Under the pieces are notes generated by a model, which was given only the letters and a program-made list of their open reading frames with translations, ran no database searches and had not been told where the DNA came from. From Gemmatimonadota bacterium (lineage in GTDB: Bacteria > GCA-2686955): a stretch of DNA of 26,252 bases. Of this stretch, positions 9,301-16,080 are shown piece by piece. Each line of letters begins with the position of its first letter. The first letter of the stretch is position 1. The position numbers and the translations under genes were made by a program. Location of the stretch: contig NYZA01000036.1 of NCBI GenBank assembly GCA_002686955.1, forward strand, positions 1 through 26,252. The letters run 5' to 3'.

Positions 9301-10522
9301 GACGATCAGCGGTCTGGCCAGCAAGAAGCGGCTCGAGCTGTTGACCGAGATCTCGAAGGGGGGCGAGAAGGTCTTCGCCGATCGCGGAATGATGAAGCAG
9401 GTGTTGCTGAATCTCGTCGGCAACGCGGCCAAGTTCACGCCCGATCGGGGGCGAATCACCCTCTCTGCCTCCGCGATCGCCTCCGATGGACTCGAACACC
9501 ACGTCGATCGGGGGGGCCGTTTGGCCCCGGAAGAGTTGATGCAGATCGCGGTGGCCGATACCGGGATCGGGATCGCCAAGGCGGATCAGAAGCTCATCTT
9601 CGGCGAGTTCCGGCAAGCCGACGGATCGTACACGCGGGAGCACCAGGGCTCTGGGCTGGGGCTCACGCTCTCGAAACGATTCATCGAGCTCAACAACGGA
9701 GTCATCTGGGTCGACTCAGAAGCGGGACATGGCGCCACTTTCAAGAGCGTGCTGCCTCGCGTCGAGCCCTCGGCGACCGACAGGGTCATCGCGGCGGAAG
9801 AAGCGCCGCGTCCGATCCTCTTGGTGGAGGACGACTTGAACTCGCTCAAGCTGCTCCGGCGGCTCGTGGAGGGCGCCGGGTACGAGGTGCTCACCGCTAC
9901 CACCGGCGAAAAAGCCCTGGCGTTGGCCCGGCGCTCCGAACCTCGCGTCATCGTGCTCGACGTGATGCTCCCCGACATGGATGGCTGGAGCATCATGAAG
10001 CAGCTCAAGGCCGAGCCGAAAACCGAGGGGATTCCTGTCATCATCACCAGCGTGCTCGGCAATCCCGATCTCGGCATCGGCCTCGGGGCGTCGGACTACT
10101 TCACCAAGCCGGTGCCGCGCGAGCCCTTCCTCGCTCGAATCGCGAAGCTCGGGGAGTGGCGGCGCACGCGAATTAGAGTCGTCTCCGGCGACGCCGAGAT
10201 CAGAGGACGGATCATCACGGCTCTCGATCGTCCCGGTTGGAACACCCGCGCCTTCGCGGACGTCGAGTCGGCGACTCGAGAGGGCAGCGACATCTTGGTT
10301 CTCGACATCGGCACGGAGGAGGAGCCCCGCGAGGTCCCGGGACGGGACCGTCTTCCAGTTCCGGTGCTTCTAGTATCGGCCCGTTCGATCACCGACGGCG
10401 AGAGACGTGAGTTCCCGCCGACGGTCGAAGGGCTCGTCGAGGTCGACGAGGGGCTGGAAGAGGCTTTGGCGAGACTGATCGACAGGTTGGACCAGCGGCG
10501 CAACCGCGCCATAGGAGGTTGA
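6383..10522 (+). CDS. Triple-GAF hybrid sensor histidine kinase with two receiver-like domains
   Basis: A 1379-residue membrane kinase. Domains in order: transmembrane helix about 17-38; periplasmic sensor about 40-275; second helix 277-300; HAMP about 300-355; coiled coil; GAF repeats at roughly 388-535, 553-708 and 716-868; HisKA with His895 in TSHELRTPLTA; HATPase with N box LLNLVGNAAKF, G1 VADTGIGI and G2 GSGLGLTL; a receiver from residue 1144 with phospho-acceptor Asp1193 (VLDVMLPDMDGW) and conserved lysine in DYFTKPV. The C-terminal ~115 residues form a second receiver-like fold that keeps an Asp (LVLDIG) but lacks the switch Thr and Lys patterns, so it is probably a pseudo-receiver. 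Translation starts 31 nt after the phosphatase, and the stop abuts the next receiver gene, so the genes are one operon. It probably phosphorylates the two downstream receivers. The ligands of the GAF domains are unknown. Confidence 0.93.
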   Translation: MTRAKSIRRPRGLRWKLITYFTIVGAFPLILGLWATYATSRTALRSSIGTTLAQAAILSANRLDEQAAAQSGRIAGAFRRPEILSALSGSSAARLDLSAAFLSADLPVMRACLSDDSGRIVATYGIEGEEEVAALQRGARRFAVRWSERDALPLHSVSAEITDFGGSVRGRIDAEIDARALLDGSGAASADPNRRVWFIDAAGRILGGRTPGTVLDAPLIPLLDRVEAGFEVVERRRAGEWERKLVGFTPATIGGTAAPLLVVIESDLGHALESTQLLLRLIIALTLVLTIVLIWSASFWSERILAPIQELGGAVNAVSEGDFSRRVRISTGDELEALAQGYNEMIEGLEAYHNLMQERIERGEEELESKRRELAATEEERELSSAELGLLYAVGQAVLRSTDPGATLRGLVDTTRIVFGVERAYVLLREENALHGAAVSPNWGEGGSPPLVPHGSHSAALEALETERPVLVERAAESRYLGGPDPYTEKAAVYVPILGGEEPIGVLGLVAAGGVKHWDARSLDRARRIADQAAIAITNARRVRDLGERVRDLSALYDVGQAVAGSLDLDRLLFEVLQILEEKFHYSQSVVVLPAADGGGLYCAAHRGFPKEHAEDILIPPGQGICGEARETGKPVYVADVAKHENFVYGIKGARSALAVPLLKGDRVIGVLDIESPELDAFRERDVRVLTLLASLLAVAIDNARIHGSTHASAQRFRALFDVGRVLVSTYDLKDLMDGALEILDEHLGYRNTAILLFDRESRSLQVESHRGHSGEGITRIPLGKGVCGHVGLTREPMIVADVREESRFEEGWPGARAELAVPIVHGEELLGVLDVESGRKGILGHEDRDILTLFAAQMAAAIKNARLFRERELALAESQEADRLKTEFLANTSHELRTPLTAIIGFSEVLADGLAGELNKEQFRCVNDVLTSGRHLLDLINQLLDLSRIESGKMEPSPAVVDVEDLFREVETTISGLASKKRLELLTEISKGGEKVFADRGMMKQVLLNLVGNAAKFTPDRGRITLSASAIASDGLEHHVDRGGRLAPEELMQIAVADTGIGIAKADQKLIFGEFRQADGSYTREHQGSGLGLTLSKRFIELNNGVIWVDSEAGHGATFKSVLPRVEPSATDRVIAAEEAPRPILLVEDDLNSLKLLRRLVEGAGYEVLTATTGEKALALARRSEPRVIVLDVMLPDMDGWSIMKQLKAEPKTEGIPVIITSVLGNPDLGIGLGASDYFTKPVPREPFLARIAKLGEWRRTRIRVVSGDAEIRGRIITALDRPGWNTRAFADVESATREGSDILVLDIGTEEEPREVPGRDRLPVPVLLVSARSITDGERREFPPTVEGLVEVDEGLEEALARLIDRLDQRRNRAIGG

Positions 10523-10945
10523 GTGGCCGACGATGTAGATGTCTTGGTTGTCGAGGATTCAGACGAGGCCAGACGGCTGCTCGTGATGATCCTGAGTGCC
10601 GCGGGCCGTTCGGTTGCTACGGCGACGACCGGACTGGAGGCGATCGGTTTGCTCCGGGAAGAGGGGCTGCGCCCGGGGCTGATCGTGCTCGATATGCAGT
10701 TGCCGAAGATGAGTGGCCTCGATGTGGTTCAGGAGATCAGGCGAGCGCCGGAGCTCCGAGACCTGCGCGTGTTGGCTCTGACCGCCCATGCGATGCCCGG
10801 TGACCCGGAGCGCTTCATCGCCGCCGGCTGCAACGCCTATCTTTCGAAGCCGATCGACACCCGGGCTTTCGTGCGCCATGTGAGCGCGCTTCTGGCCGGC
10901 GCGACCGAAATCGAAGACGACACTTCGCACACCAGTGAGACGTGA
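10523..10945 (+). CDS. Single-domain response regulator (REC only)
   Basis: A 140-residue stand-alone receiver. The GTG start lies directly after the kinase TGA and has AGGAGG 4 nt before that stop. Acidic pocket residues are in VVEDSDEAR, the phospho-acceptor is Asp57 (IVLDMQLPKMSG), the switch Thr is Thr87 (LALTAHAM) and the conserved Lys is Lys109 (LSKPI). All key residues are intact, so it should be phosphorylatable. There is no output domain; the tail after residue 125 is short and acidic. In the family such proteins act as phosphate shuttles or by protein binding (DivK or Spo0F type). Its position between the hybrid kinase and the two-receiver protein suggests it passes phosphate or competes within this operon. 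It overlaps the next gene by 4 nt (GTGA). Confidence 0.92.
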   Translation: MADDVDVLVVEDSDEARRLLVMILSAAGRSVATATTGLEAIGLLREEGLRPGLIVLDMQLPKMSGLDVVQEIRRAPELRDLRVLALTAHAMPGDPERFIAAGCNAYLSKPIDTRAFVRHVSALLAGATEIEDDTSHTSET

Positions 10946-12123
10946 CGATGCGAAAGACGAAAATCGTCGTTATCGAAGACGATCCGAAAACACGCCGTCT
11001 GATCTCGACCATGCTCGACGACCAGAACCACGACTTGGTCATGGCAACGGACGGGGAAGACGGCCTGGAAAAGGTCAGACTGCATCTTCCCGACCTCGTG
11101 ATCACCGACATCCTGCTCCCCGAGAAGGACGGCTATGTCGTCCTCGAGGCGATGAAGCGCGACCCGGCCCTCGAAAAAGTGCCGGTCATCCTGATCTCGG
11201 CGATCTACGTGTCGGAGGTGGACCGGCGACGCGGACTGAAGCTCGGCGCCGACCATTTCCTTCTGAAGCCGGATGCTTTCCTTTCCAAGCCTTTCCGCGC
11301 GAATGCACTGCTCGATGCCATCCAGATCACGCTCGGCGAAAAGCGCCCGCCGGAGTCCGATGCGCATGAACCGATCGACACCGTGGTCGTAGTGTCGAGC
11401 GTCGACAAGGATCGCCGTCTACTCGGCCGCCGGCTCGAGGCACAAGGGTACAAGGCTGTCGAGGTCGACAATATCGAGGATGCGGCCCAATCGATCCACT
11501 TGGAGCAGCCTGCCGCGGTGGTCGTCGACGTGGATCGCCTCGAAGCGCCGGCGGAATGGATGCGCGGGTTGGATCGTGAGTTTCCCGAGTCGGCCTTCAT
11601 CGTCTTGGCATCCGCTGAGGGGGAGCCGGATCCGATCGAGGTGATGCGAGCGGGGGCGAGCGATCTTCGGTCGAAGCCGCTAGACTTCGCACTTTTTTTT
11701 CATTCGCTCCACGAGGCCATCGAAAACAAACGGCATAGAGCGGCCAGAATCGAGCTGACGGAGCAGCTCAAACGGACCACGGCCGACCTGCTCGATCGGA
11801 TCGCGCGCCTCGAGGCGAGCAATCGGGCGCTCGAGAAGAAGAACCTAGAGCTGGGCGAGGCCAAGAACGAGCTGCGGGCCCGCGACCGGATCGATCCCGA
11901 CGAAGTGGCCCAGGCTGTGCGGGCCATCCAGCGAGTGGCCACCGAAACCAGCGGTCAGGCCGATCTCCTGGTGGATCGGACCGAGGGTGCGGAGGAGCGA
12001 TTGGCGCTGATCGTTCGCTCGAACGTCGCCAGGATCTCGGAGCTCCTCGACGAGGTCGGCCGCGGCATCGGTCGAAGCGTTGAGCCTTTCGCGGGCGATC
12101 AGCGGGAGAGTTCGGAAGCGTAG
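10942..12123 (+). CDS. Two-receiver coiled-coil response regulator without DNA-binding domain
   Basis: A 393-residue protein, last gene of the signalling operon. The first receiver (about 5-135) has the acidic pair IEDD, phospho-acceptor Asp56 (LVITDILLPEKDGY) and a Lys in a duplicated motif, LLKPDAFLSKPF. A second receiver-like domain (about 145-265) keeps VVVDVD and RSKPLD but has lost the usual DxxLPxxxG loop, so it may be a pseudo-receiver. A helical segment follows from about 270 to 320 (LTEQLKRTTADLLDRIARLE and onward) with strong coiled-coil character. The last 70 residues are a polar helical region I do not recognise. No helix-turn-helix, cyclase or phosphatase domain is present, so output must be by protein contact. 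A start at the ATG six bases downstream (10948) is equally possible. Confidence 0.88.
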   Translation: MTMRKTKIVVIEDDPKTRRLISTMLDDQNHDLVMATDGEDGLEKVRLHLPDLVITDILLPEKDGYVVLEAMKRDPALEKVPVILISAIYVSEVDRRRGLKLGADHFLLKPDAFLSKPFRANALLDAIQITLGEKRPPESDAHEPIDTVVVVSSVDKDRRLLGRRLEAQGYKAVEVDNIEDAAQSIHLEQPAAVVVDVDRLEAPAEWMRGLDREFPESAFIVLASAEGEPDPIEVMRAGASDLRSKPLDFALFFHSLHEAIENKRHRAARIELTEQLKRTTADLLDRIARLEASNRALEKKNLELGEAKNELRARDRIDPDEVAQAVRAIQRVATETSGQADLLVDRTEGAEERLALIVRSNVARISELLDEVGRGIGRSVEPFAGDQRESSEA

Positions 12124-12158
12124 CGAACCCGGTTCAGGGTTAGGGTTCGCGCGAACCC
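12123..12158. terminator. Three-copy mutually complementary octamer after the signalling operon
   Basis: GCGAACCC occurs at 12123-12130 and 12151-12158, with its exact complement GGGTTCGC at 12143-12150. The middle copy can pair with either outer copy, giving a 12-nt-loop hairpin or a perfect 16-bp palindrome. The first base is the last base of the operon's stop codon. There is no T run afterwards, so this is either an atypical terminator or a regulatory site for the deiminase gene that begins 62 nt downstream. The rest of the gap shows nothing recognisable. Confidence 0.4.
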
Positions 12159-12220
12159 CTATCGTCTCGTCCTCCGAGATGCCTGAATCCGGAACCCGGG
12201 TAACGCAGGAATCCCAATCG

Positions 12221-13573
12221 ATGAAGCTCCCAGCTCCCCATATCGTCCTGTCGCTTCTCGCGCTCTCATCCGCAAGCGGTGCCGCTCGCATCTCCGGTGA
12301 AGGGGACTGGACCGCGCTCGATCGCGCGCATCGCGGAGATCTCGCCGCCATGCTCCGGTGGGTGCAGCGTGCCGATCCGATCGTTCAGCCCCGGAGCAAT
12401 AGAAGCGCGGCGGAGCTAGTGGCCGTTTTGGATCGAGCCGGGCGCTTCGAAGAGCTTGGACTGAGCTCGGAGGAGGGCGCTCTTCTCGTCGAGGCGGTCT
12501 ATCGTAGGTTCCGGCTCGCACCCCGGACTACCGACCTTCCGGCCACCGATCGAAGCGGCTCTCCGCGCGATAGCGCGATCCAGTTTCGGGCCGCCACGGA
12601 GATCGAGCCGATCCATGCGGTGCTGATGCGCTGGCCATTCGACTGGGCATCTCAGCGCACGCCCTATTCGGAGATGGTCGACCGACTCTCGAATTCCGGT
12701 GCGCTGATCTACATGTGGACCAACACCCAGTCCCAGCAGGAGAGCGCGAAGTCGTATCTGGAGAATCGATCAGTGCCCACCAGTCATGTCCGGTGGGTCA
12801 TCGAAGAGACCTCCACCGTATGGATCCGCGACTACGGTCCGAACTTCCTCCACGAGGTCGGAGGGGACGGGTGGGGTCTCGCCGATTTCCACTACTACAA
12901 CAGCCGGCCGAAAGACGACGACACTCCCCTCTTCGTGGCGGCGGCAACCGGAGCTCCCGTGATGAACCGGCAGAGCGGGCCGAAGATCGTCTACACCGAG
13001 GGGGGCAATCTCAACCACGACGGGCTCGGCACCGTCGCCTATTCCGAGCGGACCTACGGCAACAACCAGGGCGTGGATCCTTCGGTCATCGACCAGCGGA
13101 TTCGGTCCGCCTTTTCCGCCGGCCAGTCGATCGTGCCGGAAGATCCGAGCCTGGACGGCACGGGCCATATCGATATGTTCACCAAGATCGTGAGCTCGAA
13201 CACGATTCTGGTGGGTGAATACGACCCGGACGAGACCGACTACCAGGTTCTCGAAGACGCCGCCGCGCTTTTCGAGGGTTCCACCAACGGAGCCGGGGAT
13301 CCTTGGAACGTGGTGCGGATCTGGCAGCCCGACGTCTACTACGTCTTCTTCATCTTCCCCGTGGTGAGGACCTATACGAATTCGCTCATCGTGAACGACC
13401 AGGTTCTGCTCCCCACCTACAACCTCCCCTACGATGCGACCGCGGTCGCCATCCACGAGGCGATCCTGCCCGGCAAGACGATCCACTCGATCGATGCCAG
13501 CAATATCATCGAATCGGGAGGCGCCTGGCACTGCGTGACGATGGAGTTCGCCGACCCGACTAACCCGGACTGA
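12221..13573 (+). CDS. Secreted peptidyl-arginine/agmatine deiminase family protein
   Basis: A 450-residue guanidine-modifying enzyme of the PAD_porph/agmatine deiminase family, which hydrolyses a guanidinium group to a ureido group and ammonia. The ATG at 12221 begins a signal peptide (HIVLSLLALSSASG), so the product is exported; a longer frame upstream lacks this logic. Candidate catalytic residues are Asp204 (VWIRDYGPN), His316 and Asp318 (GHIDMF), Asn387 (YTNSLIVN) and Cys438 (GGAWHC). Their order and spacing resemble the Asp-His-Asp-Asn-Cys set of Porphyromonas PPAD as I recall it. Export argues against cytoplasmic polyamine synthesis and for action on periplasmic or external arginine, agmatine or peptides. 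It follows the signalling operon in the same direction after a palindrome-bearing gap. Family is confident; substrate is open. Confidence 0.88.
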   Translation: MKLPAPHIVLSLLALSSASGAARISGEGDWTALDRAHRGDLAAMLRWVQRADPIVQPRSNRSAAELVAVLDRAGRFEELGLSSEEGALLVEAVYRRFRLAPRTTDLPATDRSGSPRDSAIQFRAATEIEPIHAVLMRWPFDWASQRTPYSEMVDRLSNSGALIYMWTNTQSQQESAKSYLENRSVPTSHVRWVIEETSTVWIRDYGPNFLHEVGGDGWGLADFHYYNSRPKDDDTPLFVAAATGAPVMNRQSGPKIVYTEGGNLNHDGLGTVAYSERTYGNNQGVDPSVIDQRIRSAFSAGQSIVPEDPSLDGTGHIDMFTKIVSSNTILVGEYDPDETDYQVLEDAAALFEGSTNGAGDPWNVVRIWQPDVYYVFFIFPVVRTYTNSLIVNDQVLLPTYNLPYDATAVAIHEAILPGKTIHSIDASNIIESGGAWHCVTMEFADPTNPD

Positions 13574-13665
13574 CTCCATGGACGACCACAGCCCGCGATG
13601 CTTGCGCTAAACTTGCATTTTGCGTACGGCCCGCGGATCCACCCACCCCTACCGGCGAGCATCCA

Positions 13666-14274
13666 GTGATCAAGCTCTACTACGTTCCGATGACGCGAGC
13701 CATGCGTCCACGATGGCTCCTTGAAGAGATGTCGGTGCCCTACGAGCTCGTTCGCCTCCCGCGCGCTCATCGCGAGCGCGCCGAAGCCGGCTATCGTGCG
13801 ATCCATCCGGCTCTTCGGGTGCCGGCTCTGACCGACGGCGATGTGACGATGTACGAGTCCAGTGCGATCTGCATGTACTTGGCCGATCGCTTCGTCGAGA
13901 AGAACATGGCCCCTGCTCTGGCGGCCCCAGGGCGAGGGGTTTACTACCAGTGGGTCGCCTTCGCCCTCACCTCGGCGGAGCCGCCGGTATACCGCGCTTT
14001 CCTCCACTCGCGAATCCTGCCTGCCGAGAAGAGGGTCGAGAGCGAGATCGACGCCGCGCGGGAAGAGTTCAATCTGAGCGCGCAGGTCTTGTCCGCCGCC
14101 CTGCACGACCAGGAGTACATCGTCGAGAATCGCTTTACCGCGGCCGACGTGATCGTCGGCTCGATCTGCGCCTGGGCCGGGATCAGCGGCCTGCTCGAGG
14201 ATCAGCCGATCCTCTCCGCCTACGTCTCACGGCTCTCCCAACGACCGGCGTTCCAGACGGCGCATTCGGACTGA
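13666..14274 (+). CDS. Glutathione S-transferase family protein
   Basis: A 202-residue protein with GST architecture: an N-terminal thioredoxin-like domain (KLYYVPMTRAMRPRWLLEEM, then VPALTDGDVTMYESSAICMY with the cis-Pro VPAL and the glutathione-binding Glu-Ser) and an all-helical C-terminal domain containing FTAADVIVGS, the usual N-capping-box region. The GTG start has only a weak GGCGAG upstream. In the family these enzymes conjugate glutathione to electrophiles or act as peroxidases or isomerases in the cytoplasm. A 92-nt gap separates it from the deiminase, and it is convergent with the UbiA-type gene 19 nt downstream, so it is probably its own transcription unit. No substrate can be proposed. 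Confidence 0.88.
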   Translation: MIKLYYVPMTRAMRPRWLLEEMSVPYELVRLPRAHRERAEAGYRAIHPALRVPALTDGDVTMYESSAICMYLADRFVEKNMAPALAAPGRGVYYQWVAFALTSAEPPVYRAFLHSRILPAEKRVESEIDAAREEFNLSAQVLSAALHDQEYIVENRFTAADVIVGSICAWAGISGLLEDQPILSAYVSRLSQRPAFQTAHSD

Positions 14275-14293
14275 GAGCGAACCGTGAATACCT

Positions 14294-15958
14294 CTATCTC
14301 ACGACTCCCACCTCGAACAAGACCACGAGCGCCAGAATATAGCTGCTCACGATCCCCAGCGTAGCTTCGACCGTCGCGTTCGTCGGCCCCCGGCCGAGTG
14401 TGTACCAGAGTGCGGCGATGCTCACGCCGCCAACAGCCGCAACTGTCGCGAGCGGCACTCCCCAAATGTGTAGCGCTATCAGCGGAATACAGAGTCCCGC
14501 CGCCATCGAACGCCGAATCCAGAGATGGAAGGAGCGCAGAGAGCGACCGCGACGTTTCAGTAAAACATAGGCGGTCTGGACCCCAGCGTGATAGTCCTCG
14601 CGGATGTCCTTGTAGTCTTTGAAGCAGTTGAAGATCGACCAGCCGCCGAACACCAGGAAGCTCATTACCAACACCGGATCGGGCGCCATCATGCGTGGGT
14701 GTAAAACAGTGTACACACCGATCATGAAGGCGCTCCACCCCCAGATCGCTTCGATCTTGTAGTTGGCGGGAAAGAACCGTTTTCCGCGGTAGAAGTCGTA
14801 GTTGTAGAGAATAGAGACGATCTGAAAGACCACCAAGAGCGCGCCGACTCGTGGGCGCACACTGAATACCGCCGCGGCCAGAAGCCACATGCTGCCGTTA
14901 AAGAAGTGCATGTCTTGCGCGTCGAGGTAGGGCAAGGGGCCGCGCCGGTCTTCGTCGCGATCGAAGTGATCATTCTGGACGATGGCGACGTTGAATGCAT
15001 GAAAGACACAGAGAGCCATTACGGCGGCGGGGACGAGGCCGCCCCAGGTACCGGTGTCGATCTCTGGCGAGAAGTGGCGGGTGGCGGCGGCGCCGAGTAG
15101 GGTGAGCAGAGCGAAGGGGAGGGAGTGACCGCCGCGCAACAAGAGGTGGCGAGCGAGACGGGGATTGAGGAGGTAGTAGCAGAGTACGGCCACGGCGACC
15201 TGTGCCCCCGTGGTCAGCGCGATCGCCAGCTCGTCGTAACGGAAGCGGAGCTTCACCAGGCGTTGGGCGATCTCGTGGATCTCGCTGGGATCGGATGAAG
15301 CGCGCCAGGCCCGCTCCAGGCTATCGATCATCGGCACCTCGGTGGCGCGCAGCATCGGCACGAAGCCCGCCCGCAGGAAGCTGGCGGCGGCCGACGCGAC
15401 GACGGTCACATAGAAGAAGACCACGACGTAGCCGGCCACGAGCGCGGTCGCGGCCCGGCCGGCGGAGCGGGTCTTCACCCAAACGTAGAGCGGGAGCAGG
15501 AGGATCGTGAACCAAAGGGTGGCGGCTTCCCCAGGACTGATGTGGGCGTCTGGGTTGTAGATCAGCCAGGCCCAACCATCGAGCCAGCTGAAGTTGTAGG
15601 CGTAGCGGAAGTTGTGGGCGCCCAGGGCCAGCGTGTCGATGAGCGGCGGGAAGATCCCCACGAAGACGCCGATGAGCACGACATTCATGCTCGTTCGCCA
15701 TTCCACATCGATCAGACCGCGGATCGCGGCGACATAGAGGAAGGCGTTCATCAAGTAGAAGGTGATGTAGGAGAGGTAGCCGGCGACGCTTGCGAAGAGA
15801 CCTTCGGAGCAGACCATGAACTCGAGGATCAGCCGCATGATCCCGACGAAGGTGGCAAAAGCGAGGACGGTGTGGAAGGAGTACTCCTGCTTTTCGCGCA
15901 GGACGATGATCCGTTCGACCCATTTGTAGGGGGCGGCGAGAGTTTGGAAGACGGTCAT
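14294..15958 (-). CDS. Polytopic membrane protein with C-terminal UbiA prenyltransferase domain
   Basis: About 554 residues from the ATG at 15958; the frame also opens at a GTG at 16066, but a TATACT -10-like box lies between the two. The C-terminal half is a UbiA-superfamily intramembrane prenyltransferase. The first Asp-rich motif NDxxDxxxD is exact (NDHFDRDED, Asn329 to Asp337), followed by the second (DYKDIRED, Asp448 to Asp455); both are needed to bind prenyl diphosphate through Mg. The N-terminal ~250 residues hold about five further helices, faintly Yip1-like, then a charged loop (RAWRASSDPSEIHEIAQRL). UbiA enzymes are normally about 280-330 residues, so this is a fusion or an extended form. 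The acceptor (quinone ring, sugar phosphate or other) cannot be told. Undecaprenyl diphosphate synthase lies 1.1 kb away. Confidence 0.82.
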   Translation of the reverse strand: MTVFQTLAAPYKWVERIIVLREKQEYSFHTVLAFATFVGIMRLILEFMVCSEGLFASVAGYLSYITFYLMNAFLYVAAIRGLIDVEWRTSMNVVLIGVFVGIFPPLIDTLALGAHNFRYAYNFSWLDGWAWLIYNPDAHISPGEAATLWFTILLLPLYVWVKTRSAGRAATALVAGYVVVFFYVTVVASAAASFLRAGFVPMLRATEVPMIDSLERAWRASSDPSEIHEIAQRLVKLRFRYDELAIALTTGAQVAVAVLCYYLLNPRLARHLLLRGGHSLPFALLTLLGAAATRHFSPEIDTGTWGGLVPAAVMALCVFHAFNVAIVQNDHFDRDEDRRGPLPYLDAQDMHFFNGSMWLLAAAVFSVRPRVGALLVVFQIVSILYNYDFYRGKRFFPANYKIEAIWGWSAFMIGVYTVLHPRMMAPDPVLVMSFLVFGGWSIFNCFKDYKDIREDYHAGVQTAYVLLKRRGRSLRSFHLWIRRSMAAGLCIPLIALHIWGVPLATVAAVGGVSIAALWYTLGRGPTNATVEATLGIVSSYILALVVLFEVGVVR

Positions 15959-16002
15959 GAGTGGGCGTTGGGTCAGGGCGGCGATCTTCGCGGAAAGCCC
16001 GC

Positions 16003-16040
16003 AGTATAGGGCTGACGGACCGCACTTTATGTTGTAAAGT
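16003..16040. promoter_or_regulatory. Divergent promoter region with AT-rich operator-like repeat
   Basis: ACTTTA (16024-16029) and TAAAGT (16035-16040) form a perfect inverted repeat with a 5-nt spacer, conspicuously AT-rich in this GC-rich DNA. On the minus strand a TATACT (16008-16003) could be the -10 box of the UbiA gene, which would place the repeat over its -35 region. The winged-helix regulator encoded 0.7 kb away is a natural candidate to bind it. No matching -35 consensus was found. Confidence 0.45.
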
Positions 16041-16080
16041 TCTTGCGCATGTAGTCCGATTCTCACTAGAGTGCCCGCCC

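Noticed and set aside
6113-9643. A 1176-codon open frame antisense to the phosphatase and hybrid kinase genes
   Set aside because: It is the complement of well-supported domains (PP2C, HAMP, GAF, HisKA). Its product is rich in Arg, His, Asp and Gln without any domain motif, as expected for antisense frames in GC-rich codon usage.
12136-12147. Telomere-like GGGTTAGGGTT
   Set aside because: Only two units, explained as part of the octamer inverted repeat; not a telomere or repeat array.
12080-12220. Upstream extension of the deiminase frame
   Set aside because: It overlaps the end of the response regulator and the palindrome, and would bury the signal peptide inside the protein.
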